Below, piece by piece: positions 15,990 through 24,981 of a DNA stretch of 64,000 nucleotides. Origin of the DNA: Pelotomaculum sp. PtaU1.Bin035 (GTDB lineage: Bacteria > Bacillota > Desulfotomaculia > Desulfotomaculales > Pelotomaculaceae). The notes below the pieces were generated by a model, which worked only from the letters and a program-made list of their open reading frames with translations, was not told the origin of the DNA and did no database searches. How positions within the stretch are numbered: position 1 is the stretch's first letter; each line of letters begins with the position of its first letter. The position numbers and the translations under genes were made by a program. The stretch lies in NCBI GenBank assembly GCA_002067965.1, contig MVRN01000036.1:1-64000 (forward strand). The letters run 5' to 3'.

Positions 15990-16150
15990 GTTTTGTCTAA
16001 AGGTCCACCTAAATTCAACTAAGGCAGGTCAATGGGCAGTACCGCACTGTCAATATTCTATGTAGATAGCGACAGCGAGTGGCATTTCCCCCGTGGATTA
16101 GTGGCTTCCATTCTCCGCAATGGCTGACTCTGACATATCGGGATATACAC
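15990..16150. other. GC-richer island of unknown nature between the small membrane gene and the thi promoter
   Basis: This stretch is clearly richer in G and C than its flanks and holds small hairpins (CCATT-CTCCGC-AATGG at about 16109-16124, CAGT-ACCGC-ACTG at about 16036-16048) and a repeated AGTGGC. Both strands are interrupted by stops. It could be a structured RNA or a gene relic. It does not match the TPP, SAM, cobalamin or c-di-GMP riboswitch cores I know. Confidence 0.25.
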
Positions 16151-16250
16151 CTTATTTTGTTTATTAATAAATAATATCATTTTAATTTATATTTTCAATT
16201 AAAAAAATATTTTAAAAAATATTGGTCAACCAAATAGTCTTGCTCTTTCA

Positions 16251-16279
16251 TTGACAACAGCTTGTATATGAACTATAAT
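16251..16279 (+). promoter_or_regulatory. Sigma-A promoter of the thi operon
   Basis: TTGACA (16251-16256) and TATAAT (16274-16279) are both perfect consensus and 17 bases apart. Transcription would start at about 16286, just before the TPP riboswitch. Confidence 0.85.
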
Positions 16280-16302
16280 CTACTAAAATTCTAAAACTAA
16301 AT

Positions 16303-16392
16303 AGTTGGCTAGGGGTGCCGTAAGGCTGAGAGAGAATAATCTCAACCCTCTGAACCTGACGCGGGTAATACCGCCGTAGGGAAGCAGAAGCT
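16303..16392 (+). promoter_or_regulatory. TPP riboswitch (THI element)
   Basis: The conserved THI-box blocks occur in order: GGGGTGC, GGCTGAGA, AACCCT with GAACCTGA, and GGGTAATACCG ending in AGGGAA. It lies between a consensus promoter and thiS. A terminator hairpin 37 bases downstream is the likely expression platform, so thiamine pyrophosphate should lower expression of thiS-G-H-E-C. Confidence 0.95.
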
Positions 16393-16428
16393 GTGTGTTG
16401 TTATTTGTACCCGCAGTTTCAAAAAAAT

Positions 16429-16455
16429 AAGCTTACCTCCGGGGTAGGCTTTTTT
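16429..16455 (+). terminator. Riboswitch-controlled intrinsic terminator before thiS
   Basis: AAGCTTACC pairs with GGTAGGCTT (one wobble) around TCCGG, followed by a U-run. It lies between the TPP aptamer and the thiS start at 16472. Confidence 0.8.
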
Positions 16456-16471
16456 ATGGGGGTGGCAGGCC

Positions 16472-16672
16472 GTGAGAATCACCTTGAACGGGAAGGAAAC
16501 CGGTTTACCGGAAGGTGTTACAGTGGCAGGGTTGATTGCTTTAAAAAAACTTAATCCCAAAACTGTTATTGTGGAATATAACCACGAGCTTGTAAAAGAA
16601 GAAACCTGGGCGGACATCGTTATCAAAGAAAATGACAAACTTGAGGTTTTGAGATTCGTGGGAGGAGGCTGA
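16472..16672 (+). CDS. thiS: Sulfur carrier protein ThiS
   Basis: A 66-residue ubiquitin-like protein ending in the Gly-Gly needed for thiocarboxylation; it delivers sulfur to ThiG in thiazole synthesis. GTG 16472 follows GGGGGTGG. First gene of a riboswitch-controlled operon; thiG begins four bases after its stop. No thiF adenylyltransferase is in this operon, so ThiS must be activated by an enzyme encoded elsewhere. Confidence 0.93.
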   Translation: MRITLNGKETGLPEGVTVAGLIALKKLNPKTVIVEYNHELVKEETWADIVIKENDKLEVLRFVGGG

Positions 16673-16676
16673 CCAA

Positions 16677-17447
16677 ATGGAGGACAAATTAATAATTGGT
16701 GGACAGGAGATAACCAGCAGGCTGTTTCTCGGGACCGGCAAGTTTTCTCCAAACAGATTAATCAAAGAAGCCGTCCGGTCGTCGGGTGTGCAAGTGGTTA
16801 CGGTGGCGCTCAGGCGGGTCGATCTGGAATACGAAGAGGAAAACATTGCCTCCTTTGTGCCTAAAGACTGCATCCTGATGCCCAATACTTCCGGGGCCAG
16901 AAACGCCGGGGAAGCGGTGCGGATAGCCAGGCTGGCCCGGGCGGCGGGGTTGGGCCACTGGGTAAAGATCGAAGTGGTTACCGACAACAGGTACCTGCTG
17001 CCGGATAACTTTGAAACCATAAAGGCTACCGAGATCCTGTCTGCCGAAGGGTTTGTGGTCCTCCCGTACATGAGCCCGGACCTGATTGTGGCAAAGAAAC
17101 TGCTGGAGGCGGGAGCGGCGGCAGTGATGCCCCTGGGCGCTCCTATCGGCAGCAACCGCGGTTTTAAAACCAGAGAACTGGTGCGGATATTAATTGATGA
17201 GATTCCCCTGCCAATTATTGTGGACGCCGGTATCGGCCGTCCGTCAGAGGCGGCGGAGGCGATGGAAGCAGGGGCGGCGGCGGTATTGGTTAACACGGCG
17301 ATTGCCACGGCCGGCGACCCGGTGGCTATGGCCCGTGCCTTTGGCCTGGCGGTTGAGGCCGGGCGCGCGGCTTACATATCCGGGTTCGGGGCGACTCAGG
17401 TGTATGCCAGCGCTTCATCACCCCTAACGGGTTTTTTGAGTGATTAA
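16677..17447 (+). CDS. thiG: Thiazole synthase ThiG
   Basis: A 256-residue TIM-barrel enzyme that condenses deoxyxylulose phosphate, dehydroglycine and ThiS-thiocarboxylate into the thiamine thiazole. The Schiff-base lysine is K97 in WVKIEV. Other typical blocks are [18 protein letters not shown] and [11 protein letters not shown]. Length is normal. It lies four bases after thiS and 15 before thiH. Confidence 0.95.
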   Translation: MEDKLIIGGQEITSRLFLGTGKFSPNRLIKEAVRSSGVQVVTVALRRVDLEYEEENIASFVPKDCILMPNTSGARNAGEAVRIARLARAAGLGHWVKIEVVTDNRYLLPDNFETIKATEILSAEGFVVLPYMSPDLIVAKKLLEAGAAAVMPLGAPIGSNRGFKTRELVRILIDEIPLPIIVDAGIGRPSEAAEAMEAGAAAVLVNTAIATAGDPVAMARAFGLAVEAGRAAYISGFGATQVYASASSPLTGFLSD

Positions 17448-17462
17448 GAAAAGAGATGGCTT

Positions 17463-18557
17463 ATGAGTTTTTACATAGAACGTAAGAACTACGAAAAATT
17501 TGATTTTTATAATTTTTTTGAGCGGGTTGATGATGCAGATATCGAAAGAGTTATCGCCAAGGACCGCTTGTCGGAACTTGATTATCTTACTTTATTATCT
17601 CCAAGGGCGGAAGGGTATTTAGAAGCTATGGCCCAAAAATCCCTCCTTCTTACAATCCGGCACTTCGGAAGGGTAATACTGCTTTATACTCCGCTGTACC
17701 TGGCGAATTATTGTGTCAACCATTGTGTTTACTGTGGTTTTCAGGTAAGAAACAGGCTGAGCAGGAAAAAACTTTCGGTGGATGAAGTTGAGGCGGAGGC
17801 TAAAATTATAGCTGCTACCGGGCTGAAGCATATCCTTATACTTACTGGCGAGTCGAGAAAGAAGTCGCCGGTATCGTATATTAAAGAGTGTATTGAAGTA
17901 CTGAAGAGATATTTTACCTCAATCAGCATTGAAATATATCCGTTGGAAGAGTACGAATACGCTGCTTTGATTTCTGCCGGGGTAGACGGGCTAACCATTT
18001 ACCAGGAGGTCTATAATGAGGAAGTGTACGCTGACCTGCACCCGGCCGGGCCGAAGCGGAACTACCGTTTCCGGCTGGAAGCTCCGGAGCGCGCATGCCG
18101 GGCCGGGATCAGAACAGTAAATGTAGGAGCTCTTCTGGGATTGCATGACTGGCGTTCGGAGGCTTTTTTCACAGGTTTGCACGCCAATTATCTCCAAAAC
18201 CTGTTTCCTGAGGTCGATGTCAGCGTCTCTCCGCCACGAATACGGCCACAACTTGGCGGATACCGGCCTGATATCGAGGTAAGCGATAAGAACCTGGTCC
18301 AGTATATGCTGGCTTTCAGGCTGTTTATGCCTAGAGGGGGAATTACTGTATCCACCAGGGAACGGGCAGAGCTGCGGGACCACCTGGTCAAGCTGGGAGC
18401 GACTAAAATGTCTGCCGGTTCCAGCACTGCTGTAGGTGGCCGCTCCAACGGCGGAGCTACCGGTCAATTTGAGATATCGGACGGGCGCAGTGTTGCCGAG
18501 ATGGCTGCCATGCTGTATTCTATGGGCTACCAGCCTGTGTATAAAGACTGGCAGTAA
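17463..18557 (+). CDS. thiH: 2-iminoacetate synthase ThiH (radical SAM)
   Basis: A 364-residue radical SAM tyrosine lyase that makes dehydroglycine for ThiG, the anaerobic route (aerobes use ThiO). The cluster motif C-x3-C-x2-C is C84-VNH-C88-VY-C91. Length and the C-terminal GGAT-QFEISD block fit the family. ATG 17463 follows AAGAGATGG. Using ThiH fits a strict anaerobe. Confidence 0.93.
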   Translation: MSFYIERKNYEKFDFYNFFERVDDADIERVIAKDRLSELDYLTLLSPRAEGYLEAMAQKSLLLTIRHFGRVILLYTPLYLANYCVNHCVYCGFQVRNRLSRKKLSVDEVEAEAKIIAATGLKHILILTGESRKKSPVSYIKECIEVLKRYFTSISIEIYPLEEYEYAALISAGVDGLTIYQEVYNEEVYADLHPAGPKRNYRFRLEAPERACRAGIRTVNVGALLGLHDWRSEAFFTGLHANYLQNLFPEVDVSVSPPRIRPQLGGYRPDIEVSDKNLVQYMLAFRLFMPRGGITVSTRERAELRDHLVKLGATKMSAGSSTAVGGRSNGGATGQFEISDGRSVAEMAAMLYSMGYQPVYKDWQ

Positions 18558-18623
18558 AGTTTCCGTTATTGCCGGGAAGTTTTAAAGCTTATATTCCGGG
18601 ATATCCGGGAAAGGGGGGATAAG

Positions 18624-19280
18624 GTGGCGATTAAGCGTGGTTTGGCCACTCTAATGAAGGCTGATATCTACGGGATAACCGCTGAGGAATATTCCCTGGG
18701 CAGGAGTAATATCGAAGTGGCAGGTCTGATGATCGCATCCGGTATTAAAGTAATCCAATACCGGGAAAAGGAAAAGAAGCTCCGGCAGAAGTACGATGAG
18801 TGTCTGGTGATCAGGAAAATGACCAGAGTAGCCGGAGTTACCTTTATAATAAACGATCATGTCGACCTGGCCCTCCTGGTGGATGCCGACGGCGTACATC
18901 TCGGGCAGGACGACTTGCCCCCCTTAAAAGTACGGGAACTGGCCGGCGAGGAAATGCTCATCGGTCTCTCCACTCATTCGCCTGTTCAGGCGGAAGCCGC
19001 TGTAAAGTCCGGGGTCGATTACATCGGAGTGGGCCCGATCTTTGCCACGCAGACCAAGAAGGACGTGTGTGAGCCGGTGGGCCTGGAATACCTGGAATAT
19101 GCGGCAAAGAATATTAAGCTGCCTTTTGTGGCCATTGGCGGGATCAAGGAGCATAACCTTGCCGAAGTAAGCCGCAGGGGAGCTGCTTGTGTCGCCCTAG
19201 TAACTGAAATAGTAGGTGCTGAGGATATTGCCGCCAAGGTGTGCGCTCTCAAGGCAATACTCAGCCGGAAGGAGGTTTGA
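18624..19280 (+). CDS. thiE: Thiamine-phosphate synthase ThiE
   Basis: A 218-residue TIM-barrel enzyme that joins HMP-PP and thiazole phosphate. Visible motifs are [40 protein letters not shown] and AIGGI. The GTG start follows AAAGGGGGGA. The 66-base gap after thiH is the largest in the operon. The thiD2 domain often fused to ThiE is encoded separately upstream. Confidence 0.93.
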   Translation: MAIKRGLATLMKADIYGITAEEYSLGRSNIEVAGLMIASGIKVIQYREKEKKLRQKYDECLVIRKMTRVAGVTFIINDHVDLALLVDADGVHLGQDDLPPLKVRELAGEEMLIGLSTHSPVQAEAAVKSGVDYIGVGPIFATQTKKDVCEPVGLEYLEYAAKNIKLPFVAIGGIKEHNLAEVSRRGAACVALVTEIVGAEDIAAKVCALKAILSRKEV

Positions 19281-19284
19281 GCGT

Positions 19285-20577
19285 TTGAATTTCACCACCC
19301 AGATGGATGCCGCCCGTAAAGGAATTATTACAAGGGAAATGGCGGTGGTAGCTCGCAAGGAGTGCGTGGAGGCTGCATCTTTACGCGGACTGGTTGCCGA
19401 AGGGAAGGTGGTCATCCCGGCCAACAAGAACCACACCTCGCTCGACCCGTGCGGTATCGGCCAGGGACTCAAGACCAAGATAAATGTCAACCTTGGCGTA
19501 TCCAAGGACTGCTATAATATTGAAGCCGAGTTGGAGAAAGTGAGGTGTGCCGTAGAACTACAGGCTGACGCCATTATGGACTTGAGTTGTTACGGAAAAA
19601 CCGCAGAATTCAGGCGTAAATTGCTTGAAGTTTCCCCTGCGGCCATCGGTACCGTACCGGTTTATGACGCAATAGGCTTGTACGATAAAGAACTGGAAGC
19701 GATTACAGCCGAAGAATTCCTTGAAGTGGTCGAGCAGCATGCTAAAGATGGTGTGGATTTTATGACTATTCACGCCGGGATCAATAGGGAGACCGTTGCC
19801 AGATTTGAGAAAAACAAGAGGCTAATCAATATTGTCTCCAGGGGAGGCTCCCTTCTCTATGCCTGGATGAAATTGAATGACCGTGAAAATCCCTTTTATA
19901 TGTATTACGATGTGCTTCTTGATATATTCAGGAAATATGATGTAACGATCAGCCTCGGTGACGCCTGCCGCCCCGGCAGTCTAAAGGATGCCACCGATGC
20001 CTCGCAAGTCCAGGAATTAATTGTCCTCGGCGAACTGACCAGGGCGGCTTGGGAAAAGGACGTCCAGGTGATGATTGAGGGTCCGGGCCATATGTCATTA
20101 AATGAAATTATTCCGAACATGCTTCTTGAGAAAAAATTATGTCACGGTGCGCCATTTTATGTGCTGGGACCGCTGGTCACCGATATTGCTCCAGGCTACG
20201 ACCATATCACGGGCGCTATCGGCGGGGCCATCGCCGCCGCCAACGGGGCCGACTTCCTCTGCTATGTCACGCCGGCGGAGCACCTGCGCCTGCCGACACT
20301 GGAAGATATGAAGGAAGGCATCATCGCCTCCCGTATCGCCGCCCACGCTGCCGACGTAGCCAAAGGCATACTAGGGGCGCGGCGGTGGGATGACGCAATG
20401 AGTGAGGCCAGGCGCGACCTGGATTGGGAGCGGATGTTTGAACTCGCCTTGGATCCGGAAAAGGCCAGGCGTTACCGGGCTGAGTCCCAACCCGAAAACG
20501 AGGACACCTGTACCATGTGCGGCAAATTGTGCGCTGTGCGTAATATGAATAAAGTGATCAGCAATGTAATAATTTAA
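19285..20577 (+). CDS. thiC: Phosphomethylpyrimidine synthase ThiC
   Basis: A 430-residue enzyme that rearranges aminoimidazole ribotide to HMP-P by radical SAM chemistry. The C-terminal Fe-S motif reads CTMCGKLC (C-x2-C-x3-C as seen here), close to the family's C-terminal cluster. This is the shorter clostridial/archaeal-length form. TTG 19285 follows GGAAGGAGG and lies four bases after thiE; upstream in-frame codons fall inside thiE. It closes the riboswitch operon. Confidence 0.92.
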   Translation: MNFTTQMDAARKGIITREMAVVARKECVEAASLRGLVAEGKVVIPANKNHTSLDPCGIGQGLKTKINVNLGVSKDCYNIEAELEKVRCAVELQADAIMDLSCYGKTAEFRRKLLEVSPAAIGTVPVYDAIGLYDKELEAITAEEFLEVVEQHAKDGVDFMTIHAGINRETVARFEKNKRLINIVSRGGSLLYAWMKLNDRENPFYMYYDVLLDIFRKYDVTISLGDACRPGSLKDATDASQVQELIVLGELTRAAWEKDVQVMIEGPGHMSLNEIIPNMLLEKKLCHGAPFYVLGPLVTDIAPGYDHITGAIGGAIAAANGADFLCYVTPAEHLRLPTLEDMKEGIIASRIAAHAADVAKGILGARRWDDAMSEARRDLDWERMFELALDPEKARRYRAESQPENEDTCTMCGKLCAVRNMNKVISNVII

Positions 20578-20659
20578 TTTATATATTTCCATTATTTGTA
20601 CTATTTGTCCACCCCGTTTCATAGAGTAACAATATAACTTTGCGTGCGGAGGTGGCGAT

Positions 20660-21253
20660 ATGGTTAATCTTGTCTGGCTTGGCATGATTGTTATGGGAAT
20701 TTTAGTGTCCGGGGTGAAGGGCAATATAGAAGTAGTTACCAAGGTGGCGTTGGACAGCGCCAACGACGCGGTTAAAATTTCAATTAGTCTTATTGCCATA
20801 ATGACTTTTTGGCTGGGGATTATTAAGCTGGCCGAAGAGGCGGGGCTGATTCGAGCGCTAGCCTGGCTGGTACGGCCGGTGATGCGCTTTCTTTTTCCGA
20901 GTGTGCCTAAGGATCATCCGGCTATGGGTGCGATTGTCATGAATCTTAGCGCCAATATCCTGGGTCTTGGCAACGCGGCAACGCCGATGGGCCTGATTGC
21001 CATGCGGGAGCTTCAGAAACTGAACAACGGCCGGGAGGACACCGCATCAGACGCCATGTGCACTTTTCTAGCCTTGAATACTTCCTGTGTCACGCTGATT
21101 CCAACCACGATTATTGGCATCCGCCTTATATACGGCTCGGTCGACCCGACAGATATCGTAGGGCCGACAATCATGGCCACTGCTGTCAGTATGGCCGCGG
21201 CAATTATAGTGGACCGGCTGCTGCGCTTTTTTTACACGGACAGGAGGAGATAG
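20660..21253 (+). CDS. spmA: Spore maturation protein A
   Basis: A 197-residue membrane protein of the nucleoside-recognition/Gate family. Blocks such as ILGLGNAATPMGLIAMREL and LNTSCVTLIPTTIIGIR are typical of SpmA, which is required for core dehydration of spores together with SpmB. ATG 20660 follows GCGGAGGTGG. spmB begins four bases later. Confidence 0.93.
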   Translation: MVNLVWLGMIVMGILVSGVKGNIEVVTKVALDSANDAVKISISLIAIMTFWLGIIKLAEEAGLIRALAWLVRPVMRFLFPSVPKDHPAMGAIVMNLSANILGLGNAATPMGLIAMRELQKLNNGREDTASDAMCTFLALNTSCVTLIPTTIIGIRLIYGSVDPTDIVGPTIMATAVSMAAAIIVDRLLRFFYTDRRR

Positions 21254-21257
21254 AGGG

Positions 21258-21788
21258 ATGCTTGAAATAATCTCCGAGTTGTCCCGCTGGGCCATCCCCG
21301 TGGTCCTCCTGGTAGTGCCCTTAATTGCCGCCCTGCGCAAGGTAAAAGTATATGAAACCTTTGTAGACGGAGCTGAAGCCGGGTTTGCCACAGCGATCAA
21401 GACTATTCCCTACCTCGTGGCAATGCTGGTGGCGATAGGCATCTTTCGTGCGTCGGGAGCTATGGAAGTACTGGTAAAGACACTGTCCCCGGCACTCAAT
21501 ATTATCGGCCTGCCGACTGAGGTCCTGCCGCATGCCATCATGCGCCCTCTTTCGGGCGGGGCGGCGCTGGGTATAGCTTCAGACATCATTAAAACTTACG
21601 GTCCGGACAGCTTTCTTGGGCGGCTGGTATCTACCATGCAGGGAAGCTGCGATACAACTTTTTATGTTCTGACCCTTTATTTCGGGTCGGTAGGCATAAG
21701 GAAATACCGTTATTCGGTCATTTTAGGCCTGGTTTCCGATTTGACTACCCTTGTTGCATCAGTATTAATCGTGCGAACTATTTTTTAG
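21258..21788 (+). CDS. spmB: Spore maturation protein B
   Basis: A 176-residue Gate-domain membrane protein. AIKTIPYLVAMLVAIGIFRASGA, MRPLSGGAALG and the MQGSCDTTFYVLTLYFGSVG block identify SpmB, partner of SpmA. Start ATG follows GGAGGAGA. No terminator is obvious before rluB. Confidence 0.93.
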   Translation: MLEIISELSRWAIPVVLLVVPLIAALRKVKVYETFVDGAEAGFATAIKTIPYLVAMLVAIGIFRASGAMEVLVKTLSPALNIIGLPTEVLPHAIMRPLSGGAALGIASDIIKTYGPDSFLGRLVSTMQGSCDTTFYVLTLYFGSVGIRKYRYSVILGLVSDLTTLVASVLIVRTIF

Positions 21789-21930
21789 GATAACATTATG
21801 TCCTGTTTCACATTTATCTTTATGGTTATGCTCCGTTTTATTTGACAATATTTTATTAATTATATAAACTCATTCAAAAGGACGTTCTGGATGTCCTTGT
21901 TTTATTAATGGTATATTGGACGGTGAACAT

Positions 21931-22653
21931 ATGGAGCGCTTACAAAAAGTAATGGCCCGGGCCGGAGTTGCCTCCCGGCGGCGCTGCGAGGAAATGATCA
22001 CTGCCGGTATGGTTAAAGTCAACGGAAAGGTGATCACTGAATTGGGGACCAAAGTTGATCCGGAAAGGGATAAGATCGTAGTTGGCGATGAAACGCTTTT
22101 CCTTTCCGATAAAAAGTATTATTTGGCGTTATACAAGCTGCGGGGCTACATTAGCACGTTGCACGATGAAAAGGGCAGGAAAAAAGTAATCGATTTGCTA
22201 AAAGGCGTTGACGGACGTGTCTATCCGGTGGGGAGGCTGGATTATGACAGCGAAGGCCTGCTCCTGCTTACCAACGATGGCGACTTGACATATGCTATGA
22301 CTCATCCCAAGCGCCAGATAAAAAAGACTTACCTGGCACGGGTACAGGGAGTGCCTGCGCCGGCCAGGTTGGCTCAAATGGCTGACGGGCTCATCCTTGA
22401 AGATGGGCCGACAGCACCGGCCCGGGTTCGTCTTGTTAGTGAAAGGGAGGGAAATGCCCTCCTGGAAATAACTATCAATGAAGGCCGCAACCGCCAGGTA
22501 AGGCGCATGTGCGAGTACATCGGTCACCCGGTTCTGAGGCTTCAGCGCACCCGCATGGGAAATATCAGTCTTGATGCTTTGCGTCCCGGACAGTACCGCC
22601 ATCTGGCCGAAGAAGAGCTGAAAAGGCTAAAAGAATTGGCAGGTGTGGACTAG
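21931..22653 (+). CDS. rluB: 23S rRNA pseudouridine synthase, RluB type
   Basis: A 240-residue RsuA/RluB-family enzyme with an N-terminal S4 RNA-binding domain (ERLQKVMARAGVASRRRCEE) and the catalytic Asp in GRLDYDSEG (D104). Clostridial RluB modifies the 23S rRNA helix 80 region. The ATG at 21931 matches the family N-terminus; an in-frame TTG lies 15 bases upstream. spmA-spmB-rluB is a conserved order in this group. Confidence 0.88.
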   Translation: MERLQKVMARAGVASRRRCEEMITAGMVKVNGKVITELGTKVDPERDKIVVGDETLFLSDKKYYLALYKLRGYISTLHDEKGRKKVIDLLKGVDGRVYPVGRLDYDSEGLLLLTNDGDLTYAMTHPKRQIKKTYLARVQGVPAPARLAQMADGLILEDGPTAPARVRLVSEREGNALLEITINEGRNRQVRRMCEYIGHPVLRLQRTRMGNISLDALRPGQYRHLAEEELKRLKELAGVD

Positions 22654-22749
22654 CGAGTAACAAAGATTGGCCGGACAGAGCAGGATTTTATTTGTGGGAG
22701 TAGAATAATCTATACCATTGGCACCCAAAGATAGTAGGAGGAGATTTTT

Positions 22750-23217
22750 TTGTCAAATATTCAGGGTGGGGACGGCCTAAGTGACAGAAATGGAATTCTT
22801 GCCAAGGTCCGCCTTGATTTTAGGGGCGCCGGAAAGCCTGGACGCTTTCTGTTCGGAGGCAAGTCAACCGATAAAGCGGCTGAGGAGGCCAGGGAGCAGC
22901 AAGTTGCCGTCTTTCGTAATGTGCCCATTCAGGGTATTCAAATAATTGACATTGATGTCAGCACAGAGGTTTACACTGTTTACGATGATATCGCCAATGC
23001 CGAAATAGCATATGCCCCTCTGGTACTGACAGTGAAAGCCGACGGTCTGGAAAACATAATTCAGTTTGTTGCCAGGGAGGACTTCAGGAAAATTGAAATA
23101 CTTGATCCAGCTTCCATATCGCAAAGCCATAGTGAAATAGAAAGGCTTTTCTTTAAAATACACGAGGAAATGAAAGAGTTTCGTTCGTGGCTGGAAAGAA
23201 AATATAATTTAAAATAG
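22750..23217 (+). CDS. Hypothetical protein, 155 residues
   Basis: TTG 22750 follows TAGGAGGAGA. The protein is soluble and mixed alpha/beta, beginning with a Gly-rich acidic stretch and ending in a helical segment that finishes FRSWLERKYNLK. I do not recognise the family. The middle (QGIQIIDIDVSTEVYTVYDD, then a parallel strand region) looks like a compact domain. It is followed, 87 bases later, by another unrecognised gene that has one membrane helix; the two may form a unit. Confidence 0.55.
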   Translation: MSNIQGGDGLSDRNGILAKVRLDFRGAGKPGRFLFGGKSTDKAAEEAREQQVAVFRNVPIQGIQIIDIDVSTEVYTVYDDIANAEIAYAPLVLTVKADGLENIIQFVAREDFRKIEILDPASISQSHSEIERLFFKIHEEMKEFRSWLERKYNLK

Positions 23218-23303
23218 TTGGTATAATGTTATACCTCCCCCAAGAATATTTTTCCAGGGATGTTCATAGATTTTTATTGGATGTAATTTGGGGGGGAATC
23301 ATA

Positions 23304-23777
23304 TTGAAGGTACCTGTGCGAAGGCAATGGAGGGATAGGCTGGAACAGGGTTTGATCAGGCTGGTGGCCGCAGCCGCCGGGCTGCTGGTTATCGTTCAGG
23401 CTCTAATGGTCAATGGCCCTTTGAAACAAGTATCGTTTCCACTGGCCTTTCAGGTATGGCGTCAGTCCGACTTAATAAATCCGCCGGGAGTACTGCATAG
23501 CCCGTTAGTGACCTTGCAAATTAATAATTTCTCATCCCTTCCGCTGGCCAGGGTGCTGGTAAATGGCGAGCCCCGCGGGGAATTTTACAACCGTTACGTT
23601 ACTGTATTTGTGCGGGGCGGAGATATTTTGGAAGTGGACGGCGCGCGTTGCAACCAGCCGTTCAATATCGAAGTGTTGAATGTCTCAGAAGAAGTTGGTT
23701 TCCCTGTTTGCGGCATGGAAATCAAGGTTGATAGACACGTTGGCCGGTTGGGTAAGGTCCAGCTGAAAGATAAATGA
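23304..23777 (+). CDS. Hypothetical protein with one N-terminal membrane helix
   Basis: TTG 23304 follows GGGGGGAA and yields 157 residues. Residues about 15-37 form a hydrophobic helix (LIRLVAAAAGLLVIVQALMV), and the rest looks extracellular and beta-rich (VTLQINNFSSLPLARVLVNG). Two cysteines (RCNQP and VCGME) could pair outside the cell. I do not recognise it. Confidence 0.55.
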   Translation: MKVPVRRQWRDRLEQGLIRLVAAAAGLLVIVQALMVNGPLKQVSFPLAFQVWRQSDLINPPGVLHSPLVTLQINNFSSLPLARVLVNGEPRGEFYNRYVTVFVRGGDILEVDGARCNQPFNIEVLNVSEEVGFPVCGMEIKVDRHVGRLGKVQLKDK

Positions 23778-23845
23778 GCAAATTATTTTCTAATTAGTAT
23801 ATTGCCTACCCCGGCAATCTTTGCATTGGACAGGAGTGATCTGCT

Positions 23846-24271
23846 ATTCACCTTCAAGGAAGCCGTAAAATAGCGCGGGTTGCGATTGAAATGGCGATGA
23901 CTGAAAGCAGGGAACAAGAAAAGGAATATAAATCACGTTTCTTCAATGAAGGAATCAGAACTGCGGCTGTTGATTGCGGGGGGGATTTTGTATCATCGTT
24001 AAACAAGATGATTGAGCGGGCTGTGGTGGCGTCCAAACGTGAGGGTGTGATCAAGGAGGTGCACTCTGATGAAGGCGCGATAGCAGGGGCGACCAGAGAA
24101 GCTCTATCCCAGTTGATACCTAAGGCTGTCGGTTTTAATGTCGGCGGTAAAATTGGAATCGCCCGGAAGGACGACCACATCAGCGTGGCCGTATTTTTTG
24201 GCGTAGGTCTCCTGCACCTGGACGAGGTGGCCGTTGGCCTTGGACATAGGGCGGTTTCAGGTATAAAATAA
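23846..24271 (+). CDS. HutP-family protein
   Basis: The family signature is clear from about 23990: KREGVIKEVHSDEGAIAGATREAL, then HISVAVFFGVGLLHLDEVAVGLGHR, which match HutP, the His- and Mg-dependent RNA-binding antiterminator. The frame is open from 23840, and homologous sequence (GSRKIARVAIEMA) begins before the first ATG at 23891. AGGAG at 23832-23836 sits nine bases before ATT 23846, so ATT may be the start. No hut operon is near; the next gene is aroH, and the trp leader lies 0.6 kb downstream. Its RNA target is unknown. Confidence 0.6.
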   Translation: MHLQGSRKIARVAIEMAMTESREQEKEYKSRFFNEGIRTAAVDCGGDFVSSLNKMIERAVVASKREGVIKEVHSDEGAIAGATREALSQLIPKAVGFNVGGKIGIARKDDHISVAVFFGVGLLHLDEVAVGLGHRAVSGIK

Positions 24272-24310
24272 GTGCTGAGCAAAGGTATCTCAAATAAGGA
24301 GGACGGCAGC

Positions 24311-24685
24311 ATGGGTAATATTGTTACAAGAGGAATCCGCGGGGCGATCACAGTAGCACGGAACACCCCGGAAGAGATACTTGCAGCTACCAGGGAACTA
24401 TTGGAAGCAATTATTAAAGAAAATGATTTGGATCCCGAAGATATAGCCAGCGCGTTTTTCACCACTACCGCAGATCTGGATGCTGAGTTCCCTGCCTCGG
24501 CAGCACGTGAGATGGGGTGGAAGTATGTACCCTTGATTTGCGCGACCGAGATAAATGTTCCCGGCAGGCTTGATAAATGTGTCAGGATCCTGGTACACGT
24601 AAATACGGAAAAATCCCAGCGAGAATTAAAACATGTCTACATTGGGGAAGCTGCCAAACTCAGGGTGGATCTGCTGCCCCAGTGA
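24311..24685 (+). CDS. aroH: Chorismate mutase AroH
   Basis: A 124-residue AroH-type chorismate mutase (small trimeric Bacillus kind) that makes prephenate. VTRGIRGAITV, SAFFTTTADLDAEFPA and the RILVHVNT block match the family. ATG 24311 follows AAGGAGG; earlier in-frame codons have no such site. It supplies prephenate for tyrA downstream. Confidence 0.93.
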   Translation: MGNIVTRGIRGAITVARNTPEEILAATRELLEAIIKENDLDPEDIASAFFTTTADLDAEFPASAAREMGWKYVPLICATEINVPGRLDKCVRILVHVNTEKSQRELKHVYIGEAAKLRVDLLPQ

Positions 24686-24819
24686 GCATGCCGGAAAAAT
24701 CTTGAGGTTTTGGGGGAGTGGCTTTTTCCCCGCGAAACTCGAAAAAACGGTGTCGGTTATCTGAGATAATAGCATATATTAATATCGATATCGAAATAAA
24801 TGAGATGAGTAAAAAATGC

Positions 24820-24849
24820 TTGACACCTTTATGTCCGTTATGCTATTTT
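24820..24849 (+). promoter_or_regulatory. trp operon promoter
   Basis: TTGACA (24820-24825) and TATTTT (24844-24849) are 18 bases apart, and the -10 box is preceded by TGC as in extended -10 promoters. It lies directly ahead of the periodic GAG leader. Confidence 0.7.
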
Positions 24850-24865
24850 AATTCTAGGTTTTAAA

Positions 24866-24913
24866 GAGCAGAGTTAGCTGAGAAGAGTAGAAGATGAGCT
24901 GAGGTGAGTTGCG
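24866..24913 (+). promoter_or_regulatory. TRAP (MtrB) binding site in the trp leader
   Basis: GAG or TAG triplets recur with a period of mostly five bases: 24866, 24871, 24875, 24880, 24885, 24888, 24896, 24901 and 24906, with GAT at 24893 and GCG at 24911 filling two further positions. The 11-subunit TRAP protein binds (G/U)AG repeats spaced by two to three bases when tryptophan is high. TGAGTTGCGGGTT at 24905-24917 can pair with AACCGGTACTCA at 24933-24944 as an antiterminator, so TRAP binding would free the terminator arm. No mtrB lies in the window. Confidence 0.75.
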
Positions 24914-24932
24914 GGTTTACATTTGAGAAATT

Positions 24933-24969
24933 AACCGGTACTCATTTGAGTGCCGGTTTTTGTCTTTTT
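24933..24969 (+). terminator. trp leader attenuator terminator
   Basis: AACCGGTACTC pairs with GAGTGCCGGTT around ATTT (one mismatch), followed by TTTTTGTCTTTTT. It lies before trpE, and its 5' arm is complementary to part of the TRAP site. Confidence 0.8.
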
Positions 24970-24981
24970 AAGGGGGGGGAG

